Assembly: GCF_019097845.1 (NCBI RefSeq)
Contig: NZ_JAHRGM010000019.1
Location: 1 to 64,000 of the forward strand
Length of the DNA: 64,000 nucleotides
Direction: 5' to 3'
From: Sphingobium sp. AS12
GTDB lineage: Bacteria > Pseudomonadota > Alphaproteobacteria > Sphingomonadales > Sphingomonadaceae
This document shows, in pieces, positions 33,887 through 43,500 of this stretch; position 1 is the stretch's first letter; the number at the start of each line of letters is the position of its first letter. The notes under the pieces were generated by a model, which was not told the DNA's origin, did not search any database, and saw only the letters and a list, made by a program, of their open reading frames with translations. The position numbers and the translations under genes were made by a program.

Positions 33887-34666
33887 ATGGCGGGAGGCGC
33901 GGCAAATGAGCTATTGGGTCTGAACGATCCGGCACCGTTCGGGCTGTTCAACGCAGCAGGCGCTTCCCCGTTCCTGCTGATCGGCGATCATGCCGGGGCT
34001 GCGATACCGGGGGCGCTTGGCGACCTGGGCCTGGCGGCTGCTGACCGCCGCCGCCACATTGCCATCGACATTGGTGTCCATGGTCTTGGTCATGCGCTGG
34101 CCGAACGGCTCGACGCACCCTTTGTGCATCAGCATTATTCGCGCCTCGTCATCGATTGCAACCGCGATCCCATGCGCGACGACGCGATCCCGGTGGTTTC
34201 CGACGACAGCCGGATAATCGGTAATGAAGGACTGGACAGTTGTGCGCGCGCATCGCGGGTGGCGGCAATCCATGCGCCCTATCACAGGGCAATCGCGGAC
34301 ATGATCGACGCGCGACGGGCGGCCGGGCGCGACACGATCCTGCTATCCCTGCATAGCTTCACGCCCGTCATGGGCGGGATTGCCCGGCCGTGGGAGGTGG
34401 GCGTCCTCCACTGGCGCGGCCGGACCGATTTTGCCCGCGCCATGCTGGCGGCATTACGCGACAAGGCTGCGTTCACTGTGGGCGACAATGTTCCCTACGC
34501 CATGGACGCGACCGATTATACGGTCCCGTTGCATGCTTTCTCCCGCGACCTTGCCTATGCGGAGATTGAGGTGCGGCAGGATTTGATCGGCACTGCCGAA
34601 GGGCAATGGATATGGGCCGGCCATTTACGGCACGCCGCAGAAGCCGCGTTGCAGCGCATCAGTTGA
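33887..34666 (+). CDS. N-formylglutamate amidohydrolase family protein
   Basis: 259 residues with GGGGAGGATCCTG right before the ATG. Conserved motifs are ISPF-type start (ASPFLLIGDHAG), HIAIDIG, HYSRLVIDCNRDP and LLSLHSFTPVM, which together make the metal-dependent N-formylglutamate deformylase fold. In His degradation the enzyme releases formate and Glu, but no hut genes are nearby, and many family members have other N-acyl-amino-acid or peptide substrates. Confidence 0.85.
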   Translation: MAGGAANELLGLNDPAPFGLFNAAGASPFLLIGDHAGAAIPGALGDLGLAAADRRRHIAIDIGVHGLGHALAERLDAPFVHQHYSRLVIDCNRDPMRDDAIPVVSDDSRIIGNEGLDSCARASRVAAIHAPYHRAIADMIDARRAAGRDTILLSLHSFTPVMGGIARPWEVGVLHWRGRTDFARAMLAALRDKAAFTVGDNVPYAMDATDYTVPLHAFSRDLAYAEIEVRQDLIGTAEGQWIWAGHLRHAAEAALQRIS

Positions 34667-34727
34667 TGGCGAATCCGCATCATGATATGGCTTGTGCTAG
34701 CGCTGGCAACGATTTAGGCAGAGGGCC

Positions 34728-36227
34728 ATGCCAGACCCAGATATCATGGCGCTGCAAGTCGATCGGGACGATGATGTAGCTGTTGCGTTGATGCCGCTTG
34801 CGCCGGGGCAGATGGTTGCCATCGGCGATCGCGAAGTGGCGATTGTCGATGCGATCGCGCCGGGCCACAAATTTGCGGTCCATGACATATCTGCCGGAAG
34901 CGCTGTCCGCCGTTATCGCGCGCCGATAGGCGTAGCGACGCAAATGATCGGCGTTGGTGCGCATGTGCATAGTCACAATGTGCAAACGGCGCTGCGTGGC
35001 GAACTGGCCTATGACTATGTGGCTAAATCTGCGGATGCTGTCGAAAGGCCGGGCGGTGGACAGCCTGGCTTTATGGGTTATGCGCGGCAGGACGGCAGCG
35101 TCGGCATCCGCAACGAAATCTGGATATTGCCCTCGGTCGGCTGCGTCGGGCGTCTTGGCGAAAGATTGGCGCGCTGGGGTGAGGCATTGGTGGGCGCGCA
35201 TGTCGACGGCGTCCATGCGTTCAACCATCCCTTTGGCTGTTCGCAACTTGGCCATGATCTGGAAGGCACGACCGCGATCCTCGCTTCGCTGGCGCAAAAC
35301 CCCAATGCAGGCGGGGTGCTGATTGTCGGGCTGGGCTGCGAGTCCAATCAGCTTGACCTGATATTGGCCCAGATTCCGCCGGAAAGGCGGGCGCGGGTGC
35401 GTACTGTGCGGGCGCAGAGTGAGCAGGACGAGTTTGCCGCTGGCAAGGCGGCGTTGGAGGCGCTCGCCGATCTGATGGCGCAGGATGTGCGCCAGCCGGT
35501 GTCGCTGTCAGGGCTGCGACTGGGGGTCAAATGTGGTGGTTCGGACGCCATGAGCGGGTTGACCGCCAATCCGCTGATTGGCCGCATTGCCGATGCGGTT
35601 ACCCAGGCGGGCGGAATGGCGGTTCTGACCGAAATCCCCGAAATGTTCGGCGCAGAACAATTGCTGCTGGCGCGGGCGGAGAATAAGGCCGTTTTCGATC
35701 GGCTTACGCAGGTCGTTAACCGGTTCAAACGCTATTTTCTGGATCATGGTGAGCCGGTTTCGGAAAATCCCAGCCCTGGCAATATCGCGGGTGGCATCAC
35801 CACGCTGGAGGAGAAATCGCTCGGCGCCGTGCAGAAGGGCGGGCTGGCGAGTGTCGTGGATGTCATCGATTATGGCCATATCGCGACCCGGCACGGGCTG
35901 ACGATATTGGAGGCGCCGGGCAACGACGCGGTATCGACGACAGCATTGGCGGCAGCGGGGGTGACCCTGACGCTCTTTTCCACAGGCCGTGGTACGCCAC
36001 TCGGCAGTCCGGTGCCGACGATGAAGATTGCTTCCAACTCCGCGCTGGCGGTGGCCAAGCCGGGCTGGATCGACTTTGACGCAGGCATGGTGCTGACGGA
36101 CGGCATGGATGCAGCCGCTGAGGCATTGCTGGATCGCATCGTCGCGGTCGCCAGCGGTGAGCCAGCGTGCAACGAACGCAATGACGAACGCTCTATCGGT
36201 ATCTGGAAACGCGGCGTCACCTTGTAA
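34728..36227 (+). CDS. uxaA: Altronate dehydratase family protein (UxaA)
   Basis: 499 residues. The N-terminal SAF domain (about 10-95, with GHKFAV and GVGAHVHSHNV) is followed by the large catalytic domain (GFMGYARQDGSVGIRN, FNHPFGCSQ, GLGCESNQ, KCGGSDAMSG). This is the complete one-chain altronate dehydratase layout: D-altronate to 2-keto-3-deoxygluconate in galacturonate degradation, iron-dependent. Close relatives act on other sugar acids (galactarate). No other uronate genes are next to it, so the substrate is likely but not certain. Confidence 0.85.
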   Translation: MPDPDIMALQVDRDDDVAVALMPLAPGQMVAIGDREVAIVDAIAPGHKFAVHDISAGSAVRRYRAPIGVATQMIGVGAHVHSHNVQTALRGELAYDYVAKSADAVERPGGGQPGFMGYARQDGSVGIRNEIWILPSVGCVGRLGERLARWGEALVGAHVDGVHAFNHPFGCSQLGHDLEGTTAILASLAQNPNAGGVLIVGLGCESNQLDLILAQIPPERRARVRTVRAQSEQDEFAAGKAALEALADLMAQDVRQPVSLSGLRLGVKCGGSDAMSGLTANPLIGRIADAVTQAGGMAVLTEIPEMFGAEQLLLARAENKAVFDRLTQVVNRFKRYFLDHGEPVSENPSPGNIAGGITTLEEKSLGAVQKGGLASVVDVIDYGHIATRHGLTILEAPGNDAVSTTALAAAGVTLTLFSTGRGTPLGSPVPTMKIASNSALAVAKPGWIDFDAGMVLTDGMDAAAEALLDRIVAVASGEPACNERNDERSIGIWKRGVTL

Positions 36228-36236
36228 CGGGCTGCA

Positions 36237-37316
36237 ATGCGTCCCTATACAAACCGCCATTTGAGCGGCATGGCAGCAATTATGGAATCAGCTGATCAGA
36301 CGTTGGAGGAGCTTGGCTGGCGGCCGTTTTTCAGCGCGCAAATCCCGCAGACTGACGACAGCGGGGCCGAGCCGTTTCGCGTGATGGCGGTGCATCGCGG
36401 TAAGATTGCGGTGGCCGGGGCGGGCGGTCCGCTTGATATTCAGCCCGGCTTTGGTGATGGCATGGCGGCGGAGGATCATCCCACCGTGGGCGACTGGGTG
36501 CTGGTCGATCCTGCGACGCTGCAGATCACCCAGATCCTCCAGCGCGCCAACCTGTTCAAGCGGCGTGCGCCGGGCGGTGACCAGAAAACGCAGCTGATCG
36601 CGGCCAATGTAGACACGCTGTTCATCGTCGCGTCCTGCAATCAGGATTTCAGCATCCCCCGGCTTGAGCGCTATTTGATCCTGGCGCGCGAGGTCGGCGT
36701 GCATCCCGTGATCATCCTGACCAAGACCGATCTGACCGATACGCCGGAAACTTTCGCCGCGGCGGCGCGTGATTTGCAACCGGGATTGCAGGTGGAAACC
36801 ATCAATGGCAAGGATCCCGCCAGTGCGGCAAGCCTGTCAGACTGGTGTGGCAAGGGACAAACCGTCGCGCTGGTTGGATCGTCGGGCGTCGGCAAGTCCA
36901 CGCTGGTCAACACTTTACGCGGCTCCGATAGCATAGCCACACAGGATATCCGCAAGGCCGACGGCACGGGGCGGCACACGACGACGGTGCGTGAGATGCA
37001 TCGGCTGCACCAGGGCGGCTGGTTGCTCGACACGCCGGGGATGCGGGAATTGCAGCTGACCGATGTGGCGTCGGGTCTGGCTGTCGTATTTGCCGACATA
37101 GTCGAGGCAGCGGAGCGGTGTCGCTTTTCCGACTGCGCCCACAGGGGTGAACCGGGTTGCGCCGTCCAGGCGGCGATCGCCGACGGAACGCTGACGCTCG
37201 CCCGTCTTGATCGCTGGCGCGCGCTGGTTGCGGAAGAGATCTATAATAGCGCCAGTCCGGCCGAGCGCCGCGCGCTGGACCGGATCGCGGCGGCGGCAGC
37301 CAACAAGCGAAAATAG
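36237..37316 (+). CDS. rsgA: Ribosome small subunit-dependent GTPase A (RsgA)
   Basis: Circularly permuted GTPase: G4 (ILTKTDL) precedes G1 (GSSGVGKST) and G3 (DTPGMREL). An N-terminal OB-fold domain comes first, and a C-terminal zinc motif CRFSDCAHRGEPGC is intact. It assists maturation of the 30S subunit. Starts at 36237, 36270 and 36282 are all in frame; similarity begins near MESADQTLEELGW, so the last is plausible. It begins nine bases after the dehydratase stop, which may be coincidental grouping. Confidence 0.93.
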   Translation: MRPYTNRHLSGMAAIMESADQTLEELGWRPFFSAQIPQTDDSGAEPFRVMAVHRGKIAVAGAGGPLDIQPGFGDGMAAEDHPTVGDWVLVDPATLQITQILQRANLFKRRAPGGDQKTQLIAANVDTLFIVASCNQDFSIPRLERYLILAREVGVHPVIILTKTDLTDTPETFAAAARDLQPGLQVETINGKDPASAASLSDWCGKGQTVALVGSSGVGKSTLVNTLRGSDSIATQDIRKADGTGRHTTTVREMHRLHQGGWLLDTPGMRELQLTDVASGLAVVFADIVEAAERCRFSDCAHRGEPGCAVQAAIADGTLTLARLDRWRALVAEEIYNSASPAERRALDRIAAAAANKRK

Positions 37317-37358
37317 GATGTAAGCGGTACCTCGCACGGCGCCAACGACTTTCAATTA

Positions 37359-37373
37359 TGATAATGACTTGCA
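37359..37373. promoter_or_regulatory. Fur-box-like site before the PepSY iron-uptake unit
   Basis: TGATAATGACTTGCA: the left half-site TGATAAT is a perfect Fur half-site and 11 of 14 defined positions match TGATAATnATTATCA. It resembles the site at 30283-30297, before the siderophore receptor. It lies 53-67 bases upstream of the start at 37426, a suitable place for promoter occlusion. Confidence 0.6.
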
Positions 37374-37425
37374 ATATGCGGTGGCCGCGATATGGGATTC
37401 ACGCTGTTCCATTGAGGTCCCTGCC

Positions 37426-37731
37426 ATGTCACCCACGTCGCGCCGCTGGATACGCATAGCCTTTGCCGGGCCGGGGGCGGTGATCGTTGCTCTCGTCATG
37501 ATGGCGGGCATGGCGCTCTGGCTGCCGGGCGGCGCGGCGGGCATCGACAATCTGATATTGCCGCTGGTGCTGGTGCCATTGGTCTGGGCCGGGCTATTCT
37601 TTCACGCCTGCCTTGATCGGCGGTTGGGGCGGGTCGCTATCGTCGCCGGAGGGCTGTTCCTGATCCATGGTGGGCTGATCGCGCAGAAATTCGCCCAGGC
37701 ACAGCCGGCTGCAACGGAGAGCCATCGATGA
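37426..37731 (+). CDS. Small inner-membrane protein of the PepSY iron-uptake unit (possibly DUF3649-like)
   Basis: 101 residues from the ATG at 37426, with three predicted membrane helices (about 11-35, 42-60 and 67-85). It overlaps the PepSY gene by four bases. In many Proteobacteria a siderophore receptor is followed by a DUF3649 protein, a PepSY-TM protein and a DUF3325 protein; position and topology here fit the first of these, but direct sequence match is weak. Confidence 0.6.
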   Translation: MSPTSRRWIRIAFAGPGAVIVALVMMAGMALWLPGGAAGIDNLILPLVLVPLVWAGLFFHACLDRRLGRVAIVAGGLFLIHGGLIAQKFAQAQPAATESHR

Positions 37732-39311
37732 TCCACCTGCCCAAGGACGAAACCAAGGCGATGGTCGCGGTGCATGGCTGGTCGGGCATATTGCTTGGCC
37801 TGCTGCTCTATGCGGTGGTGCTGACAGGCACGGCTGCGGTATTTGCCGAGGAAATCGGCATCTGGTCGGCAGGTCATGTTACCTCGCAATCCGCGTTCGA
37901 GCGGCCGATGGCGGACACGATCCGGGCGCTGGGCGACCGCACGCCGGCCCAATATCATGAAGCTGTCGACCTGTTCGAGGTTGGCGATCATGATCTGGGT
38001 GCCTTTTTTCACCGGCACGAGATGGACAAGGGCGAACTGATCAGCCGGGGCATCTTTTACGTGGTCGGCAAGGATGGCCGTGTCATTCACACCCAGACGG
38101 GAACGAATGAGGATGTGTTCGGCCCACGCAACGATAGTGCGCTGAGCAGCTTTCTGGTCGATACCCATGTGCGGTTGCATGTGCCCAATCCCTGGGGGTT
38201 GCTGCTGACCGGGATCGTCGGCCTGTCGATGCTGGTCGCGGCGGTATCGGGCCTGCTGATCCATCGCCATCTGTTCAAGGATATCTTCACCCTGCGGCGC
38301 AAGGCGAACCCCGTACTGGTCAATCGCGACCGGCACAGCGTCGCTGGCACATGGAGCTTGCCCTTCGCCTTCATCCTGGCGTTCACCGGCAGCTTCTTCT
38401 CCTTCTTCGGCACGATCGGCGTGCCGATCGTCGCGATGGCGGCCTTTGGCGGGGATGTCGTCGCCCTGACCGAAGCGGTCTATGGCACGCCCGGCAAGCC
38501 CGATCCGCGTCCCGCCGCGATCGGCAATTTCGACCATATTACGAGCGATGCGATCGCGCGCGCGGGGGCGATCCCGACCTTCGTCGCGGTCGAGAGTTTC
38601 GGCCGCGCCGATGCCAAGGTGACGACCTATCATCCGCCCAAGAGTGGCGGCCTTGCACCCATTTCGCTGCTTTATGATGGCGCAACGGCGCAGTTCAATC
38701 AGGTCAAACCGCTGATCGGTCCCGCGCCGTCCGCCGGGGGCACGCTGGCCGCGATCATGTCGCCACTCCATCTCGGCAATTTCGCGGGCCTGGTGTCGAA
38801 AGCGATATGGTTCGGCCTGGGTTTTGCCATGTGCTATGTTACCTATACCGGCATCCGCCTCTGGCTTGTGCGACGGGAAGAGGGCGCGCGGTCGCTCGGC
38901 TGGCTGGATCGCTCGCTGGTTATCGTCGGGCTGGGCTTGCCGGTTGCGCTGCTGGCTTCGACCGTTGCCTTCCTTGTCACCATGCCGATGGGCAGCGCCA
39001 CCTACTGGACGCCCGCGAGTTTTCTGATCGCGTCCGCCGTCATCATCCTGGCCGGGTTTCTGTGGCGGTCGAGCGCCGCCTTCGCGCGGGTGTTGCAAGC
39101 GGCGATGGCGGCCATCATGCTGATCCTGCTGCCGCTCCGCCTGCTGACCGGCGGACCCGGCTGGGCAAGCGCGATGGCGGCGGGACAACCGGTCATCGTG
39201 GCGCTGGATCTGGCTTTCCTGCTGACTGGCGGCTGGTTGCTATGGTCGATTGTTCGGACCAGCCAGAGCCGTCCAAGTGCTGAGCATGGCCTTTTGCAGG
39301 CGGCGGAATGA
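37728..39311 (+). CDS. PepSY-associated transmembrane protein (iron-uptake type)
   Basis: 527 residues. The first membrane helix region WSGILLGLLLYAVVLTGTAAVF matches the PepSY_TM family, followed by a periplasmic loop with several His, a second helix pair (LLLTGIVGLSMLVAAVSGLLIHRHLF, with HRH on the inner face) and at least five more helices. Members of this group are thought to be ferric-siderophore reductases that may use heme-binding His residues. Start and stop overlap both small membrane protein genes by four bases. The Fur-like site upstream supports iron regulation. Confidence 0.85.
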   Translation: MIHLPKDETKAMVAVHGWSGILLGLLLYAVVLTGTAAVFAEEIGIWSAGHVTSQSAFERPMADTIRALGDRTPAQYHEAVDLFEVGDHDLGAFFHRHEMDKGELISRGIFYVVGKDGRVIHTQTGTNEDVFGPRNDSALSSFLVDTHVRLHVPNPWGLLLTGIVGLSMLVAAVSGLLIHRHLFKDIFTLRRKANPVLVNRDRHSVAGTWSLPFAFILAFTGSFFSFFGTIGVPIVAMAAFGGDVVALTEAVYGTPGKPDPRPAAIGNFDHITSDAIARAGAIPTFVAVESFGRADAKVTTYHPPKSGGLAPISLLYDGATAQFNQVKPLIGPAPSAGGTLAAIMSPLHLGNFAGLVSKAIWFGLGFAMCYVTYTGIRLWLVRREEGARSLGWLDRSLVIVGLGLPVALLASTVAFLVTMPMGSATYWTPASFLIASAVIILAGFLWRSSAAFARVLQAAMAAIMLILLPLRLLTGGPGWASAMAAGQPVIVALDLAFLLTGGWLLWSIVRTSQSRPSAEHGLLQAAE

Positions 39312-39595
39312 CGGGCATGTTGCTGGCCTCAATCGCCTTTTCCGCCGGCCTGCTGGCACTCCTATGCCTGGGCGATCCCAAGCGGCGGCGGAGTATCAAG
39401 CTGCCCGGCGATGCGCAGGGGACGATGATGCGCCGCCTCCTCACCGCTGCCAGCCTGTTGCCGGGGATCGTCTTTGCGTTGCGCGGCGATGCGGCGACCT
39501 GCCTGCTGTGGCTGGGCGGCTATGCCGTGGTCGGCTGGCTCGTCACCCTCGCTTGTTCGGCATGGGCCAAAAGCGTTGAGGGCAGCCGCCGATAA
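39308..39595 (+). CDS. Small inner-membrane protein (DUF3325-like)
   Basis: 95 residues with three predicted membrane helices; the last two (LLTAASLLPGIVFALRG and CLLWLGGYAVVGWLVTLAC) follow the DUF3325 pattern of R..G followed by a W.G..... helix. It overlaps the PepSY gene by four bases and ends the Fur-linked unit, seven bases from the convergent response-regulator gene. Family role is unknown beyond its regular place in siderophore-uptake operons. Confidence 0.65.
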   Translation: MTGMLLASIAFSAGLLALLCLGDPKRRRSIKLPGDAQGTMMRRLLTAASLLPGIVFALRGDAATCLLWLGGYAVVGWLVTLACSAWAKSVEGSRR

Positions 39596-39602
39596 AGCAT
39601 GG

Positions 39603-40520
39603 CTATTGCGCGATGATCCTGACCGCGAAGGCAGCCGCCGCTGCGCGCGTCTCGACGCCCAGCTTCTCGAAAATCTGCTCCAGATGCTTGTTCACGGTGC
39701 GGGGGCTGATGACCAGTATCTCGCTGATGACGCGGTTGGGCTTGCCATAGCTGATCCACAGCAGCACTTCGGCTTCGCGCTGGGTCAGCGTGAAATGGCT
39801 TTGCAGCCGGGCAATGTCGGCTTGCGGGTCCAGATGATTGAGGCGGATGAGGGTTTCGCCTGCGCGGGGGCGGCCGACGATGATCAGTTCCACAGTGTCG
39901 CCGCCGGGACTGTCGGTCTTGATCGTGGTGCCTGCGGGCAGATCTTCGGGCAGCAGGCGGGCGACCGGCGCGCGCAGCATTATGGGGAGCGCAGTGTCGG
40001 TGCGCGACCAGCCGGGTTCGAGCGCTTCCATGAGTTTGTCGGCGCCGGGGGTGCGCCATGATAGCGCGCCGCTCGCGCCGACTGCGATGAGATTGCGGCC
40101 CGTGGCGTCGAGGGCGTAGTGGCCGCCCTGCGTCTGGCGCGCATTGGCCATATGGACGCGGACGCGGGCGAGCAGTTCCTCCACCACGATAGGCTTGCGG
40201 ACATAATCGACGCCGCCCGCTTCCAGCGCATGGACGACATGCTCGCTTTCGGTGAGGCCGGTCATGAAGATGATCGGAACCGGCGCGCCACGAGGCATCT
40301 GCTTGATCGCGCGGGTGGTTTCAAAGCCGTCGAGACCAGGCATGACCGCGTCCATCAGGATGAGGTCGGGCGTCACATGGGCGAGCAGTTCGAGCGCTGC
40401 TTCCCCGCTCGTGGCGATAAGAACGGAGATGTTCGCTGCCTCCAGCGTGTCGGTGAGGAAACGCAGGGATTCGGGCGTGTCATCGACGACGAGGACGGTG
40501 TCGGCATGGGGAGTGGTCAT
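39603..40520 (-). CDS. Response regulator with LuxR-type DNA-binding domain
   Basis: 305 residues. N-terminal receiver domain (about 8-125) with acidic pair Asp13-Asp14, phospho-acceptor Asp57 in LILMDAVMPG and Lys in YVRKPI. A middle segment of about 100 residues resembles a degenerate PAS-like or linker domain. The C-terminal LuxR helix-turn-helix (LTQREAEVLLWISYGKPNRVI, then SPRTVNKHLEQIFEKLGV) closes the protein. Its ATG overlaps the stop of the hybrid kinase (ATGA), so the two form a two-component pair, last in the urease operon. Its target promoters are not known; the urease operon is the first candidate. Confidence 0.9.
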   Translation of the reverse strand: MTTPHADTVLVVDDTPESLRFLTDTLEAANISVLIATSGEAALELLAHVTPDLILMDAVMPGLDGFETTRAIKQMPRGAPVPIIFMTGLTESEHVVHALEAGGVDYVRKPIVVEELLARVRVHMANARQTQGGHYALDATGRNLIAVGASGALSWRTPGADKLMEALEPGWSRTDTALPIMLRAPVARLLPEDLPAGTTIKTDSPGGDTVELIIVGRPRAGETLIRLNHLDPQADIARLQSHFTLTQREAEVLLWISYGKPNRVISEILVISPRTVNKHLEQIFEKLGVETRAAAAAFAVRIIAQ

Positions 40521-43500
40521 TTGACGGCCCTTATGATTTTTATCAGCCCTTTGAGGTCGAAACGGTCGAGATGGGCGAGCATGCGTGCGGCCAGCGGCTT
40601 GGCGCTCGGCACGGCGGCTTCCAGCTCGCGGATGCTCGATTCGATGCCGCGGACATGGCCGATAATGGCCTTCTGTTCGATGTCCGCCAAGATTGGCAGA
40701 GCATCATCCGGCAGGATAGGCAGGTCCAGCTCGTCCGGCGCGGGTGCCGGCGGCAGCGGGGCGTCGCCGGTCCAGCGGATATTGAGCTGATCGGCGATTG
40801 CATCGAGCAGCGCGTCGAGATCGACTGGCTTCATCAGGAACATGTCATGCGCCGCCTGCCCGTCGCCACCGCGATGATATTCATGGGCATTGGCCGACAC
40901 CATGATGATCCGCACCGTTCCGCCCAGCTTTGCACGCAACGCGCGGCTGATGTTCCAGCCGGATTCGCCGGGCATGGAGATGTCGAGCAGGATGATGTCC
41001 GGTGCATCGCGGGCGGCGATCTCCAGCCCCGCGCGGCCGCTCAATGCCTCCATGACGGTGAAATCGAGCGGTTCGAGCAGCCCGCGCAGCACCGCGACCT
41101 GCGCGGGATCATCGTCGATCAGCAGCACTTTGCGCCGGTCGCCGACATAGCCGGAAATCCGATCCACCGGCGGCGCATCCTCCACCGGGTTGGCGACATG
41201 GCCCAGCATCAGGCGGACGGTGAACTGCGTGCCTCTTCCGCTCTCGCTGACGACGGACAGATCGCCACCCAATATCTGGACCAGCGCCTGCGTGATCGAC
41301 AGGCCAAGGCCGATCCCCTTCTGCCGTTGCGCGTCCGGGTTGCTGCCGCGGTCGAACGGATCGAACACGCGCTTCAGGTCATCTGGCGCGATGCCGATGC
41401 CGGTGTCGATAATGTCGAAGGTCGCCATCTGGCTGCGATAGGTGACGCGGAAGGTGACTGAACCGGAGCGGGTGAACTTGATCGCGTTGGACAGCAGGTT
41501 GATCAGGATCTGGCGCAGGCGCTTCTGGTCGGTGCGGACGAAATCGGGAAGTTGGTCGGGGCGCTCGAACAGGAAGTCGATGCCCTTGGACTGCGCCTGC
41601 GGGCGAAACATGTTGGCGATCTGATCGACAAAGGGGGCAAGGCGCACGGTTTCACTGCTGATGCGCAGCACGCCGCTTTCGACCTGGCTGATGTCCAGCA
41701 GGCCTTCGACCAGATTGGTCAGATGTTCAGCGCTCCGGCGGATGATCTTGGCAGCTTCGACCGGCGCTATGTCGTGGCCGCGCTCCATCAACTGGGCATA
41801 GCCGTAGATGGAGTTCAAGGGCGACCGGATTTCATGGCTGACGCTGACGAGGTAGCGGCTTTTGGCGGCATTGGCGGATTCGGCGGCTTCCTTGGCCTTT
41901 TGCAGCTGTGTGCCGGTGACGTCATGGGCTATCACCTCTTCCATCAGCTTCTGCACATGATGTTCGCTTTCCTGCATCGCGCTGCGGCGGCTTTGGTGGG
42001 CCAGCACGACCATCCAGGCGATCACTCCGCCGATGAGCGAGAAGAGCAGGAAGAGGCCGAGCATCAGGCCGGACATCTCCGTTGCAATATCCGGCATCTG
42101 GCGACCGATCTGCCAGTTGATCCCACCCAGCAAGGCGGCATTGGCGATGGTGATGGCGGCCATGACGGCGATGAAATGACCGACCGGCGTATGGACATAG
42201 CGCGCGACCCGCTGCGGCAGCAGGCGTTCGAGCCAGCGCGCGGCCTGCTGCGTGGCGCGGCTGTCGGTCTTGCAGCGGTCGTGACAACGCGCCTCCAGCG
42301 TGCAGCACAGCGAGCAGATCGGCGCGGCATACATGGGGCAATGCGCCATATCGACTGGCTGGAAGCTGTTTTCGCAGATGATGCAGGTGTTGGCGTCCTC
42401 CCCCTCCGCCCCGTCGGAGCGGCGGGCGATATAATAGCGCCCATGGGTGACGAGCGCGATCAACGGCGCGGCGATGAAGGCGACGGCCATGCCGATAACC
42501 GGCGCGAATGCCTGCGCGACCGCGCCCAGCAGGCCCAGATGCGCGCTGCCAGACATGAGGATGGACAGCAGCATCGCGCCAATGCCGACCGGGTTGATAT
42601 CGTAAAGATGCGCGCGTTTGAATTCGATTCCCTTTGGGGAGAGGCCGAGCGGCTTGGAGATCATGAGGTCGGCGGCCAGCGCGCCGATCCAGCCCGCAGC
42701 GACCGTGGCGTAGAGGATCAATATCGCCTCGATCGCGTCGAAAATGCCGACTTCCATCAGCAGCAACGCGAGCAGGACGTTGAAGATCAGCCACACGACG
42801 CGGCCGGGATGGCTGTGGGTCAGGCGGGCGAAGAAATTGGACCAAGCGATCGACCCGGCATAGGCGTTGGTGACGTTGATCTTGAGCTGGCAGATGATGA
42901 CGAACAGGCCGGTTAGCAGCAAAGACAGCCCGGCATGGCCCGACATGGCGGTGAAGATCGCGCGGAACATCGCGGTAGGGCTGGAGGCGTCGCTGTGTGC
43001 GGCAAGGCTGGTGACAAGGAAATGGGCGAGCCACGAGCCAAGCAGCAACTTCATGCCCCCGATCAGCGTCCATCCCGGCCCCCCCGCGAGCATCGCGACC
43101 CACCATTTGCCCCTGCCGATCCTTTTAGCGGAGGGCAGGAAGCGGAGATAATCCGCCTGCTCGCCGATTTGCGGCAGGAGCGAGAGCAAGGTGGAAAGCG
43201 CAAAGCCGAAATAGAGCAGGCTGACGCTGCCGTCGGGCGCGCCGAACTGACCGGTGAAGCGGGACCACTGCGCCAGCGCCGCCGGGCCGGACCAGATGAT
43301 ATAGGCGATCGGCGCGATTTGCAGCGCGATCCAGATGCCCTGCGTCGCATTCTGGAAGCGGGTGATGGCGCTCATGCCGTAAAGGGCAATGGGGATGACG
43401 ACGAGTGCGCTCACCAGATAGGCGACGCTCATCGCCATGCCGGTCATGGCGGTCAGCGCCACGGCCATGATCGTCGCTTCGACCGAGAATAGCAGGAAGG

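Noticed and set aside
37602..39188. Open frame of 528 codons on the minus strand, opposite the PepSY gene
   Set aside because: His/Arg/Gln-rich, low-complexity composition, no domain, and fully antisense to a gene with clear family motifs; a high-G+C shadow frame.
41552..42916. Plus-strand frame of 454 codons opposite the hybrid kinase
   Set aside because: Mirror of the kinase reading frame, with no recognisable fold.
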